Shown: positions 51,404-60,674 of the stretch, piece by piece
Layout: each line of letters opens with the position of its first letter
How positions within the stretch are numbered: position 1 is the first letter of the stretch
Assembly: GCA_039640505.1 (NCBI GenBank)
Contig: CP046865.1
Span: 434,001 to 498,000, forward strand
Direction: 5' to 3'
DNA length: 64,000 bases
Origin: Rhodobacteraceae bacterium Araon29
GTDB lineage: Bacteria; Pseudomonadota; Alphaproteobacteria; Rhodobacterales; Rhodobacteraceae
Notes under the pieces: model-generated
The model's database searches: none
Seen by the model: only the letters and a program-made list of their open reading frames with translations
What the model was told of the DNA's origin: nothing
Program-made: the position numbers and the translations under genes

Positions 51404-51889
51404 TCACTGGTAAACTGTATATGGGATATCGAACGTGAATTCCTCTAGGTTGTTGCCCTTTCCTATTCTGTCGATGACTGCAAAAAGCCCTGGGGCATGA
51501 AGCGGCGTTAACACCCCATGCCAGATATTACGGTGAAAATTGATGCCTTGGCCGGGACTGGATAGAAACGCCCGAGGTTGGTCCGGAACACCGGCGTTAT
51601 CCAGCGAAACGGTGATTAAAAACGGCTTATCGGTCATTGGAATAAAGGCTTGTGATCCCAAGGGGTGCCGCTCCATCATATCAAGCGCATAAGGCAGGGC
51701 GCGCGGCTCTGCATCAAAAAGGCTGATCCCAGCACGGCCCCCGTTGAAGTCTAGTTTTGCTCGATCATGAAAGCGTTCACAAAGGCCTTGGTTTATAATC
51801 TGATCAGGCGCGCCTTTGGTCTCAAGGACATCGCCAAAGGGTGCAAAGCCCTCTGCGTTTAGAGGCGCGGCGTATATCGCCACGCTCAC
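51404..51889 (-). CDS. allA: ureidoglycolate lyase
   Basis: 161 aa, splits ureidoglycolate to glyoxylate and urea. Beta-barrel family features include PLNAEGFAPFGDVLE (about 8-22), FIPMTDKPFLITV and NFHRNIWHGVLTP (about 116-128) with the active-site histidines. It begins 4 bases inside the end of the allantoinase/OHCU decarboxylase gene (ATGA), so it is coupled to it. No allantoicase or allantoate amidohydrolase is in the window, so that step is encoded elsewhere. Confidence 0.92.
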   Translation of the reverse strand: MSVAIYAAPLNAEGFAPFGDVLETKGAPDQIINQGLCERFHDRAKLDFNGGRAGISLFDAEPRALPYALDMMERHPLGSQAFIPMTDKPFLITVSLDNAGVPDQPRAFLSSPGQGINFHRNIWHGVLTPLHAPGLFAVIDRIGKGNNLEEFTFDIPYTVYQ

Positions 51890-53301
51890 GGCAAGAGCCC
51901 TTGCAATCGCAGTGCTGCAATGCGCTCAACTGCTTTGCAGGCCTGTTCGAATTCTGCGTCAGAGGTGTTTTCAAGCCGCTGCTGAAAATCGCGCAATATG
52001 CTGGATTTGGTATGATCGCGCACCGGAATGATAAAAGGAAAGCCGTGTTTTTCGCTATAGGCAGCATTCAAGGCCTCAAATCGCGCCCGCTCATCGTCTG
52101 TCAGCGCGTCCAATCCTGCCCCTGCTTGCTCCGAGGTAGACGCTTTGGTCAGCCGTTTGGCCTGCGCCAGCTTGCCGGCCAGGTCTGGATGCGCACACAG
52201 CACTTCAAGCTTTCGATCTTTTGCCGCCGAGCGAAACACCCGCGCGAGGGCATTATGAAGCCCTACAGCAGTGTCATGGGCCGGTCCAAGCTCTAATCCA
52301 TGGGCGCCCTCAGCCACCCAAGATGAGTGCTCAAAGACGCCGCCATAAAGCTCTACAAACCGGTCTTTGCTCATCTGCGAGGGGCGTTCGAAATGTTTTG
52401 GGGGGTGGGCCTTTGACCAATGCCGTGCAATATCAACCCTTCGGGCAAACCACACATCGCCATGCGATTTTGCATAGTCCATAAAGCGCCGCAGGGCCAT
52501 AACGCGGCCCGGACGCCCGATCAGCCGGCAATGCAGGCCAATGGACATCATTTTTGCAGACCCGGCCACGCCTTCGGCATAAAGCGCATCAAAACTGTCT
52601 TTGAGGTAGTTGAAAAACTGATCGCCTGCATTGAAGCCCTGCGGTGTTGCAAAGCGCATATCATTGGCGTCAAGGGTATAAGGGATAATCAACTGATCAT
52701 GGCCACCGCAGTCCATCCAATAGGGCAGATCATCGGCGTAGCTGTCCGAGATATAGTCAAACCCGCCAGCCGCAGCGACCAATGAAACGGTGTTTTCCGA
52801 GCATCGGCCTGTATACCAGCCGTAAGGCCGCTCGCCGGTCACTTCGGTATGCAATGCAATGGCCTCTTGGATCTGGGCCGACTCGACCTTGGGCGTCATA
52901 TCCTTGTGCTCGATCCACTTTAGCCCGTGGCTGGCGATTTCCCAGCCGGCCTGCTGCATGGCGTGCACCTGTTCGGGGTTGCGCGCCAAAGCCGTGGCCA
53001 CGCCGTAAACGGTGGCCGGTATATCAAGCTCGGTGAACAGCCGGTGCAGCCGCCAGAACCCGGCGCGGGCGCCGTATTCATACATGCTTTCCATGTTCCA
53101 ATGGCGTTGATCTGGCCAGGCCGCCGCCCCAACGATTTCAGATAGAAAAGCTTCGGATGCGGGATCATCATGCAAGATGCAGTTTTCGCCGCCTTCTTCA
53201 TAATTGATCACAAATTGCAAAGCGATCTTGGCCTCGTTAGGCCAGTTCGCTTTGGGTGGGTTTGCCCCATATCCAATCATGTCGCGGCGATAACGCTTCA
53301 T
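51886..53301 (-). CDS. puuE: bifunctional allantoinase (PuuE)/OHCU decarboxylase (UraD) fusion
   Basis: 471 aa from ATG 53301, preceded by AGAAGGAAC. Residues about 1-300 are a polysaccharide-deacetylase-fold allantoinase (NYEEGGENCILHDD, GWEIASHGLKWIEH, GWYTGRCSENT). Residues about 310-471 are an OHCU decarboxylase domain (FVELYGGVFEHSSWVAE, LCAHPDLAGKLA, KHGFPFIIPV). It converts OHCU to (S)-allantoin and allantoin to allantoate, two consecutive steps. Fusion of this kind is known in related bacteria. Confidence 0.93.
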   Translation of the reverse strand: MKRYRRDMIGYGANPPKANWPNEAKIALQFVINYEEGGENCILHDDPASEAFLSEIVGAAAWPDQRHWNMESMYEYGARAGFWRLHRLFTELDIPATVYGVATALARNPEQVHAMQQAGWEIASHGLKWIEHKDMTPKVESAQIQEAIALHTEVTGERPYGWYTGRCSENTVSLVAAAGGFDYISDSYADDLPYWMDCGGHDQLIIPYTLDANDMRFATPQGFNAGDQFFNYLKDSFDALYAEGVAGSAKMMSIGLHCRLIGRPGRVMALRRFMDYAKSHGDVWFARRVDIARHWSKAHPPKHFERPSQMSKDRFVELYGGVFEHSSWVAEGAHGLELGPAHDTAVGLHNALARVFRSAAKDRKLEVLCAHPDLAGKLAQAKRLTKASTSEQAGAGLDALTDDERARFEALNAAYSEKHGFPFIIPVRDHTKSSILRDFQQRLENTSDAEFEQACKAVERIAALRLQGLLP

Positions 53302-53442
53302 GCGATGTTCCTTCTTGGTCGTTTGTATCACAAGAAAGCGAGCAAGACTTTCAATCAATTTTTGAAACATCTTTTATATTATGGCAAGGTTGCAGAAGTA
53401 TTTTTTTGGCGCAGAATAGCAGAGTGATGAAAAGAGGGGCAG

Positions 53443-53796
53443 ATGTCTGGATATTTGACCACACATGTATTGGATACCGCGCGGGGCTGCCCTGCTGCAG
53501 GATTGAAAATTGATCTTTTTCGGCTTGAAGAAGACACACGCCTTGCGCTTGGCAGCATGACCACCAACGCTGATGGCCGAACAGATGGCCCGATCCTGCC
53601 GAGCGAAGAGTTCGCTTTGGGCCGCTATGAACTGGTGTTCCATGCCGGTACATACCTAAGCGGATGCGGCGCGCCCTCGGGCAGCAACGGGTTTCTGGAT
53701 ATCATCCCGATCCGTTTTGAAATGAGCGAAAACAGCCATTATCATGTGCCGCTGCTGCTTTCGCCGTTTGGATATTCAACTTATCGAGGCAGCTGA
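53443..53796 (+). CDS. uraH: 5-hydroxyisourate hydrolase
   Basis: 117 aa, transthyretin-like. It starts [16 protein letters not shown], has the catalytic His/Arg region and [19 protein letters not shown] at the C-terminus, where YRGS is the family signature. GAGGGGCAG precedes ATG 53443. It converts the PuuD product 5-hydroxyisourate. Its end overlaps the convergent LysR gene by 16 bases. Confidence 0.95.
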   Translation: MSGYLTTHVLDTARGCPAAGLKIDLFRLEEDTRLALGSMTTNADGRTDGPILPSEEFALGRYELVFHAGTYLSGCGAPSGSNGFLDIIPIRFEMSENSHYHVPLLLSPFGYSTYRGS

Positions 53797-54713
53797 ACGC
53801 CCTGCATTATGTTTGCCATTTGGGCGGCGCTGCGCCGCGCCATAAACTCTATGAAAAGCCGGATTTTTGGATCCTGTTTACGCCGGTGCGGATAAAGGCA
53901 CCCGAGCTGGATCTCAACCGGGCTATGCTGCGGTAAGACCGCAACCAGCGCGCCGGATTGCAGGTGATCGGCGACTTCAAAATAAGGTTTCATAATAATT
54001 CCAAAACCGCCCACCGCCCAATTTGTCAGTACATCCCCATCATCGGATTCAAATGGGCCTTTGACGGCAAACCGCTGAATACCGTCTTCGGTCATAAGCG
54101 GCCATTGAAATTCTGACGCGCCGGGAAATCGCAGGTTCAAACAATCATGGGTGCCGTCGGTCAGCTCTTTGAGCGATTGCGGCGCGCCGCGCTGCTGCAA
54201 ATAGCTTGGGGCTGCGCATAAAAGCCGTGGGCAATCGGCAATTTTTTTCATCTTAAAGGTCGAATCTTTCGGAGTGCCGAGGAAAAAGGCGACATCAAGG
54301 CCTTCGGCCGTGAGATCCACACTGCGATCCGACAAGCGCAAACGGACATCAATCAGCGGATATTGTTCTTTAAAGTCTGGCACTGCGGGGGCAATAAAAC
54401 GCCGCCCGACACCCAGCGGTGCGGCGACATAAATCGACCCTCGGGGGGATTGGGTGATATCTTGTACCTGCGCTTCTGCTTCTTCGATTGCATCCAATAT
54501 CCGCACCGCTCCACTATAAAACAAACGACCTTGCTCGGTTGGGTTAAGCATCCGCGTGGTGCGCTGAAACAGCCGTACTCTAAGATGGTCTTCTAATTGG
54601 GAAATCCGAGCAGAGGCAACGGCAGGCGAAATCCTTTGATCGCGCGCGGCAGCCGACATTGACCCCAGTTCGTAGACACGCACAAAGGTTCGGATGTTAT
54701 CAGTATAAGACAT
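53781..54713 (-). CDS. LysR family transcriptional regulator, probable urate-pathway regulator
   Basis: 310 aa. N-terminal helix-turn-helix (about 1-60, [17 protein letters not shown]) and a C-terminal substrate-binding domain (about 88-300). Divergent from puuD across 96 bases; it probably senses a purine-derived compound and regulates puuD and perhaps uraH. Start ATG 54713 has no strong ribosome binding site. Confidence 0.9.
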   Translation of the reverse strand: MSYTDNIRTFVRVYELGSMSAAARDQRISPAVASARISQLEDHLRVRLFQRTTRMLNPTEQGRLFYSGAVRILDAIEEAEAQVQDITQSPRGSIYVAAPLGVGRRFIAPAVPDFKEQYPLIDVRLRLSDRSVDLTAEGLDVAFFLGTPKDSTFKMKKIADCPRLLCAAPSYLQQRGAPQSLKELTDGTHDCLNLRFPGASEFQWPLMTEDGIQRFAVKGPFESDDGDVLTNWAVGGFGIIMKPYFEVADHLQSGALVAVLPQHSPVEIQLGCLYPHRRKQDPKIRLFIEFMARRSAAQMANIMQGVQLPR

Positions 54714-54763
54714 TATGTTGCTTTTATTGAAACAGCTTGGATTTTTTTACAATACAAGTAAAT

Positions 54764-54780
54764 CTAGGATTAGACTAGGA
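54764..54780. promoter_or_regulatory. direct CTAGGA repeat in the lysR-puuD intergenic region
   Basis: CTAGGA at 54764-54769 and 54775-54780, 11 bp apart, lies 30 bases before puuD. Spaced one helical turn, it could be part of the LysR binding region. Weak. Confidence 0.25.
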
Positions 54781-54809
54781 CTATTAGAGCAAAGTTAAGA
54801 GAAGAGACG

Positions 54810-56060
54810 ATGCAAGAGTTTGCAATTATCTGGGACTGGTTGGCCTTTGCCATTCGATGGGTTCACGTCATTACCGCGATGGCTTGGATCGGATCGTCAT
54901 TTTATTTTATTGCGCTTGATCTGGGATTGCGCAAATCGGATGATTTGCCAAAGGGCGCGCATGGCGAAGAATGGCAGGTCCACGGCGGTGGATTTTATCA
55001 TGTGCGTAAATACCTTGTGGCGCCCGAAGAAATGCCCGCACATCTGACCTGGTTCAAATGGGAAAGCTACAGCACATGGCTGTCTGGCGCGGCGCTTTTG
55101 ATGGTGATGTACTGGGCGGGCGCTGAGATATACTTAATCGATCAGTCCAAAGCGGACCTATCTGTGTTTCAGGCGATTTTAATTTCGGCGGGTTCACTGG
55201 CGCTTGGTTGGGTAATTTATGATTTTTTATGTAAGTCAAAACTGGGGGACAGCCCGACGGTATTGATGGTCTTACTTTTTGTACTTTTGGTAGTAATGGC
55301 GTGGGGCTATGATCAGATATTTACCGGCCGCGCGTCGCTACTTCATCTGGGGGCATTTACCGCCACCATTATGACCGCCAATGTATTTTTCATCATTATG
55401 CCCAATCAGCGTATCGTGGTGGCAGACCTCGTGGCTGGCCGGGTGCCTGACGCCAAATACGGAAAAATTGCCAAACTGCGCTCGACCCATAATAACTATC
55501 TCACCCTGCCGGTGATCTTTTTAATGCTATCAACGCATTATCCACTGGCCTTTGCCAGCGAGTATAACTGGCTAATCTGTGCTTTGGTGTTTTTGATGGG
55601 GGTCACGATCCGGCATTATTTCAACACGCGCCACGCGGGGTCAGGCAATCCTACTTGGACGTGGCTTGTTACCGCGCTGCTGTTTTTATGCATCATGTGG
55701 CTATCGACCGCGCCCATGGTCAAACCACTGGAAGAGTCTGACGCATTGTCGGAAAAGCAGCAGATTTTCGCTGCAGTGGAAGGATTTGATCATGTGGAAG
55801 AGATTGTTGTTGGCCGCTGCTCCATGTGTCATGCCCGTGAGCCTGTGTATGAGGGCATCCGCTATGCGCCCAACCATGTGTTTTTGGAGAGCCGTGCAGA
55901 TATCACCGCGCAAGCCAAGGCCATTTACCTGCATTCCGGGGTAACCCACGCGATGCCACCAGCGAACGTGACTTGGATGGAACAGGATGAGCGCGATGCC
56001 ATTGTGAAATGGTTTCGCACCGCGATGGACGAGATGCCCCTACGTTTAGCTGTGCGTTAA
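54810..56060 (+). CDS. puuD: urate hydroxylase PuuD (membrane urate oxidase with cytochrome c domain)
   Basis: 416 aa. Eight or so membrane helices from residue 10 on, with WVHVITAMAWIGSSFYF near the N-terminus, then a periplasmic C-terminal cytochrome c domain (about 320-410) with heme motif CSMCH and a distal Met in HAMPP. It oxidises urate to 5-hydroxyisourate with electrons passed to cytochrome rather than to oxygen directly. GAAGAGACG precedes ATG 54810. It starts the divergent half of the urate cluster. Confidence 0.94.
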   Translation: MQEFAIIWDWLAFAIRWVHVITAMAWIGSSFYFIALDLGLRKSDDLPKGAHGEEWQVHGGGFYHVRKYLVAPEEMPAHLTWFKWESYSTWLSGAALLMVMYWAGAEIYLIDQSKADLSVFQAILISAGSLALGWVIYDFLCKSKLGDSPTVLMVLLFVLLVVMAWGYDQIFTGRASLLHLGAFTATIMTANVFFIIMPNQRIVVADLVAGRVPDAKYGKIAKLRSTHNNYLTLPVIFLMLSTHYPLAFASEYNWLICALVFLMGVTIRHYFNTRHAGSGNPTWTWLVTALLFLCIMWLSTAPMVKPLEESDALSEKQQIFAAVEGFDHVEEIVVGRCSMCHAREPVYEGIRYAPNHVFLESRADITAQAKAIYLHSGVTHAMPPANVTWMEQDERDAIVKWFRTAMDEMPLRLAVR

Positions 56061-56125
56061 AGTATAACAGAAATCATCTTTGAAAAGCGAGGCTTGTCCG
56101 GCGCATAGGGCAAAGGTGACCGGGT

Positions 56126-57001
56126 TTAATTCAACAGCCCAGCGTGACGCAACGCATCGCGGATCAAGCCCTTTGTGCTGTCACTCAATGGGGTCAAAGG
56201 CAGCCGAACCTCATCCGAGCACAGCCCCAGTTGCGACATTGCGTATTTGGCGCCCACCAAACCCGGCTCGGTGAAAATCGCTTGATGCAGCGGCATCAGC
56301 TTATCCTGCAGATCAAGTGCGGTGGCATAATCCGCCGCAAGACAGGCGTTTTGCAACTCGGCACAGAGCTTTGGTGCCGCGTTGGCAGTGACCGAAATAC
56401 AGCCAATGCCGCCTTGCGCGTTAAAACCATGCGCGGTTGCATCTTCCCCCGAGATTTGTAGGAAATCAGCGCCGCAGGTGATGCGTTGCTCGCAGACACG
56501 GGCCAGATCGCCAGTGGCGTCTTTGACCCCGATAATACGCGGCAGTTTGGCCAGCTCGCCCATGGTTTGCGGCGACATATCCACCACCGAACGGCCCGGA
56601 ATATTATAAATGACGATCGGCAACTCGCAGGCATCATGCAAGGTTTTGAAATGCGCGATAAGTCCCGCTTGCGTGGGTTTGTTGTAATAGGGTGTCACGA
56701 CCAAAGCTGCCGTGGCCCCGACCTCTTTGGCATGGGCCATAAATCTAAGCGACTCGGCGGTATTGTTTGAGCCTGCTCCGGCAATAATCGGCACCCGTCC
56801 TGCAGCGGCTTTGACCACCTCGGCGACGACCATTTCATGTTCTTCATGGCTTAGCGTTGGGCTTTCACCTGTTGTGCCGACCGGAACCAGCCCATGGCTT
56901 CCCTGATCAATATGCCAATCGACCAATGATTTGAGCGTATCAACATCCACAGCACCATCTTTAAATGGCGTCACCAATGCTGGCATTGATCCTTTCAACA
57001 T
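56126..57001 (-). CDS. dapA: 4-hydroxy-tetrahydrodipicolinate synthase
   Basis: 291 aa, first step of lysine and peptidoglycan diaminopimelate synthesis. It has [14 protein letters not shown], the Tyr region [10 protein letters not shown] and the Schiff-base lysine in [21 protein letters not shown] precedes ATG 57001. Divergent from the transglycosylase gene. Confidence 0.95.
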   Translation of the reverse strand: MLKGSMPALVTPFKDGAVDVDTLKSLVDWHIDQGSHGLVPVGTTGESPTLSHEEHEMVVAEVVKAAAGRVPIIAGAGSNNTAESLRFMAHAKEVGATAALVVTPYYNKPTQAGLIAHFKTLHDACELPIVIYNIPGRSVVDMSPQTMGELAKLPRIIGVKDATGDLARVCEQRITCGADFLQISGEDATAHGFNAQGGIGCISVTANAAPKLCAELQNACLAADYATALDLQDKLMPLHQAIFTEPGLVGAKYAMSQLGLCSDEVRLPLTPLSDSTKGLIRDALRHAGLLN

Positions 57002-57133
57002 GATACGCTCCTCCTAGTTTTTGTGAACACGCGATAATCTAGCAGCAATTTTCTGCCTAAGCCACAGAGATCGTTGGCGTTACGCATTTCTCACGTTACA
57101 GTCGCCGCAGTCTATTCAGGTTCATAACGAAAA

Positions 57134-59098
57134 ATGCAAGTAATGTTCCGTATCTTTGGTCTTTTTTTGATCATTTTTACCAGTTTAACCTCTGCAAGCG
57201 CCGCGCCTCGACCGCTCGAAAACGCGTTGGATGCCGTGCAGCAACAAAATTGGCAAGCAGCCTTGCAAATTGCGGCGCAAGATGGACGCATTGCCACCGA
57301 TATTATTGAATGGCATTTGCACCGATCTGGCGCTGGAACCGCCCAAGCGGTATCTCGCTTTATGGCTCGCAACGGCGACTGGCCCGGCTTGCCCTACCTG
57401 CAAAAGCAATCTGAAGAGGCCTTTCTGGATGCACCAACCGATGTGGTTTTGGACTTTTTTCAGCGTCACGCGCCGTTAACAGCAGTGGGCGGCTTTGCCT
57501 ATGCTGCTGCGCTACTTGCAGAGGGAAAGACCGAGCAAGCGCACCGATTGGCGCAGGATTTCTGGGTAGCAGCCCCAATGAGCTATAAGGTTCAGCAAGC
57601 CTACCTGGAACAATTTGCCGATAACCTTAGAGCGCTGCATGAAGCCCGCCTTCGTGAAATGCTCTGGCTCGATGCGCATGCATCGGCCGAAGCGATATTG
57701 CCCTATGTATCAAGCGATCAAGCGGCCATGGCCACGGCTCGCATTGCTTTGCGTAAAGGTGAGCAGGGGGTTGATACGTTGATTGCCGCGGTGGCAGATG
57801 AGCTGCAAAATACCCCGCTCTTGGCCCATGCCCGCTTTACGTGGCGGCTGCGTGCTGGGCGCCAAGATGCAGCCATGGCCTTACTTGCAAAGCGCAGTCA
57901 ATCGGCGGTTTTTCTAGGTAGGCCAGAGGTGTGGTCCAAGGGCCGTAAACTTTTGGTTCGTGAGCTGATTTCTGCAAAGCGGTTTGATTTGGCCTATCAA
58001 CTGGCATCGGGCCATCATCTGACCAAAGGCGGTGATTTTGCCGATCTTGAATGGCTTGCCGGATATATCGCGCTGCAGCACCATAACAGCCCCACCATTG
58101 CCCAAGTGCATTTTGAAAACCTGCTGCTTAAGAGTGAAACACCGATTTCCTTAAGCCGGGGATATTATTGGTTGGGAGTTGCGCATCAGGCGCAGGGAAA
58201 TGATGAACCTGCCCAGCGCTCTTTTCGCTTAGGTTCGGATTATCAGGTTGGATTTTATGGTCTGCTCTGCGCTGAACAAGTGGCGGTGCCAATGACGAAA
58301 GGCCTGTCGCAAGATGTCTCTTTGCCAGATTGGCAAGATGCGGGGTTTCGTCAAAGCCCTGTATTTCAAGCAACAATCCTATTGTACGCTGCAGATCAGC
58401 CGATTTTGGCCGAGCGGTTTGTAACGCATTTGGCGGAAACTTTGCCCGAGGATCAGCTTCCTCAGCTCGTTGATTTCCTCGAAGAGATCAAGCAGCCAAG
58501 GGCTTTGGTGCGATTGGGCAAACGGAAAGCAAGTCAGGGATATGTCTATCCAAGACCACTTTTCGCTTTGCACCCTTTGGGCCAGAAAACCTATCCGGTG
58601 GCCACCGAGCTGATGCTTGCGATTGCCCGCCGTGAAACTGAGTTTAAAGACAGCGCGATATCTCCTGCGGGAGCGCGGGGTTTGATGCAGGTGATGCCGG
58701 CGACGGCCAAAGCCATGGCGCAGAAGCTGGCAGTGGACTATAGCCCCGACCGGCTGATCCGCGACTGGGAGTATAATGCCGAACTGGCCGGTCAGTATCT
58801 GGCCGATTTAACCCAGCGGTTTGAAGGCAATCCAGTGCTTGTGGCCGCGGCTTATAATGCGGGCCCCAACCGGGTTGACATCTGGATCAAAAGCCTTGGT
58901 GATCCGCGCGCACCCGGTGTTGATATTGTCCAATGGATCGAAATGATCCCCTATGTTGAAACCCGCAATTATGTCATGCGGGTGGCCGAAAGTCTCATCA
59001 ATTACCGCGCGCGACTGGGCAAGCCAGCGCAGTCTGAGCCGTTTTCAGTGCAATTAAAGAGCTCGGTTTTGCAGCCGCTCGCGCCAAAAAGTGAATAG
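57134..59098 (+). CDS. slt: soluble lytic murein transglycosylase
   Basis: 654 aa. Signal peptide about 1-23 (cleavage after ASA), a long alpha-helical superhelical domain (about 25-480) and a C-terminal lysozyme-like SLT domain (about 490-630) with catalytic Glu in IARRETEFKDSA, GARGLMQVMPATAKAMA and AAYNAGPNRVD. It cleaves periplasmic peptidoglycan. The start is ATG 57134, or the second ATG three codons later. Its last 45 bases overlap the convergent EamA gene. Confidence 0.94.
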   Translation: MQVMFRIFGLFLIIFTSLTSASAAPRPLENALDAVQQQNWQAALQIAAQDGRIATDIIEWHLHRSGAGTAQAVSRFMARNGDWPGLPYLQKQSEEAFLDAPTDVVLDFFQRHAPLTAVGGFAYAAALLAEGKTEQAHRLAQDFWVAAPMSYKVQQAYLEQFADNLRALHEARLREMLWLDAHASAEAILPYVSSDQAAMATARIALRKGEQGVDTLIAAVADELQNTPLLAHARFTWRLRAGRQDAAMALLAKRSQSAVFLGRPEVWSKGRKLLVRELISAKRFDLAYQLASGHHLTKGGDFADLEWLAGYIALQHHNSPTIAQVHFENLLLKSETPISLSRGYYWLGVAHQAQGNDEPAQRSFRLGSDYQVGFYGLLCAEQVAVPMTKGLSQDVSLPDWQDAGFRQSPVFQATILLYAADQPILAERFVTHLAETLPEDQLPQLVDFLEEIKQPRALVRLGKRKASQGYVYPRPLFALHPLGQKTYPVATELMLAIARRETEFKDSAISPAGARGLMQVMPATAKAMAQKLAVDYSPDRLIRDWEYNAELAGQYLADLTQRFEGNPVLVAAAYNAGPNRVDIWIKSLGDPRAPGVDIVQWIEMIPYVETRNYVMRVAESLINYRARLGKPAQSEPFSVQLKSSVLQPLAPKSE

Positions 59099-59926
59099 GC
59101 CTGCGCTGAGAACAATTCCGGCGCCAATGGCCACATTTAAAGCGATGACCTCATTAAAAAATGCCACGCCGATGACGGATACAAAAACCAGTTGCAGATA
59201 GGCAAAAGGCTGCACAGCACTGGCTTCAGCCACTTCGTAACATTTGATCAATAGGCCATGACCCAAAGCCCCTGTAACACAGAGCAAAGCCATCCAAAGC
59301 CAGTCGCGACTGCTCATGGGTTCCCACATCCAGATGCCGATGGCGCTCATCAGAACAACTCCGGTGATGCCGGTCCAGAAAAAACTGGTTTCGGCGCTGT
59401 CTTGCCGCGAGACATAGCGGGTCAAAAGCCCGTACAGCGCAAAAATGACAGCCGAGAAAAACGGGATAATGGCCAGAGGGCTAAAAATACTGGCCGTTGG
59501 ATTGAGGATAATCAGTACGCCGACGAACCCTGCGCCAATCGCAACCCAACGGCGCCACCCCACGGCTTCTCCCAAAATAGGGCCAGAGAGGGCGGCGATA
59601 AGCAGTGGGTAACAGGCAAAAATTGCATGGCTTTCAATCAAACCCAAAAGCGCAAATGCCGCCACAGTGACGCATATTTCGATCGCCAGTAAGCTGCCGC
59701 GAAAGATCTGCAGCAGGGGCTGCGCTGTTGCGGCCGCTTGGCGCAGCCCGCCCGCCCTGCGCTTTGCAACGGTCAGCACGAAAGCTGCGAAAAACCAGTA
59801 GCGGATCATCACCACCATCAGCACGTTGTATTCTTGGGCCAGATGTTTTGAAATACCGTCTTGGGCGGCAAACACCACAGTGGTGACCATCATCAAGATA
59901 ATTCCAAGCCGGTTATTGCTTTGCAT
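59054..59926 (-). CDS. EamA/DMT family transporter
   Basis: 290 aa, ten membrane helices in two EamA repeats (about 5-140 and 150-285). ATG 59926 follows AGGGGCATTTG. It overlaps the end of mnmD by 14 bases on the same strand. Substrate unknown; members export amino acids or other metabolites. Confidence 0.9.
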   Translation of the reverse strand: MQSNNRLGIILMMVTTVVFAAQDGISKHLAQEYNVLMVVMIRYWFFAAFVLTVAKRRAGGLRQAAATAQPLLQIFRGSLLAIEICVTVAAFALLGLIESHAIFACYPLLIAALSGPILGEAVGWRRWVAIGAGFVGVLIILNPTASIFSPLAIIPFFSAVIFALYGLLTRYVSRQDSAETSFFWTGITGVVLMSAIGIWMWEPMSSRDWLWMALLCVTGALGHGLLIKCYEVAEASAVQPFAYLQLVFVSVIGVAFFNEVIALNVAIGAGIVLSAGLFTFWRERLQNRAL

Positions 59927-60611
59927 CAAATGCCCCTTTTACGGCTTGGGTCATGTGCCGCTTGCGGCCAAACCCCTTACTTCGTTTCACGGTGAAACCG
60001 GCCAATTCAAGATTGTGGCGCACAAAGCCTGCCGCCGTGTAGGTCGCGGCGGTCCCTCCATTGGCCGTATGGTCATAGACGGATTTAAGCAAATCGCCCC
60101 CCCAAAGCTCGGGGTTCTTGGCCGGTGAAAACCCATCCAGAAACCAGCAATCGGCTTGTCCTTGCCAGTTTGGCAAGGTTTTGCGCGCATCACCAAAGAG
60201 TACGTTTAAGCAAAGCTCATCGGTTTCAATCCGGCCATGGGCGCACAGCTCTGGCCAGAGAGGGGCAAACTCTTTTGCTAAAGGCTCTAATGGGGTAAAA
60301 TGTGCAAGAGCGCGGGCCATTTGGTCAGCTGCCATCGGATAGGCTTCAAAGCTGGTAAACTGTAACTGCCCTGTTACGCCGCTGGCGCGCCATAGCGCCA
60401 GTGTTGCCAAAAGATTTAGGCCAGTGCCAAATCCCAATTCGGCAATATGAACCCTATGGCAAAACCGCTGGGGCAAGTCATTTCCTGCCAAAAACACATG
60501 TTGAGTTTCTTGCAGCCCGTTTTCAAGCGAATAATAGGGATCGTCAAACTGTGTCGAAACCGGCACATCGCGGTCGTGCCAAGAAAGCTGTGGATCAGAA
60601 GAGGGCATCAT
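59913..60611 (-). CDS. mnmD: tRNA 5-methylaminomethyl-2-thiouridine methyltransferase MnmD
   Basis: 232 aa, SAM-dependent methyltransferase that makes mnm5s2U34. The SAM loop is HIAELGFGTGLNLLATL (about 56-72), with FTSFEAYPM, CWFLDGFSPAKNPELW and TAAGFVRHNLELAGF as in the N-terminal half of MnmC. The start at ATG 60611 follows AAGGTCCG. It stands alone without the FAD domain, which is encoded by the divergent neighbour. Confidence 0.93.
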   Translation of the reverse strand: MMPSSDPQLSWHDRDVPVSTQFDDPYYSLENGLQETQHVFLAGNDLPQRFCHRVHIAELGFGTGLNLLATLALWRASGVTGQLQFTSFEAYPMAADQMARALAHFTPLEPLAKEFAPLWPELCAHGRIETDELCLNVLFGDARKTLPNWQGQADCWFLDGFSPAKNPELWGGDLLKSVYDHTANGGTAATYTAAGFVRHNLELAGFTVKRSKGFGRKRHMTQAVKGAFDAKQ

Positions 60612-60674
60612 CGGACCTTGTGAAGTGTGCAAACCACAATTAGGGATGTTTTATCAGATGCATCAGGCGTGGCA

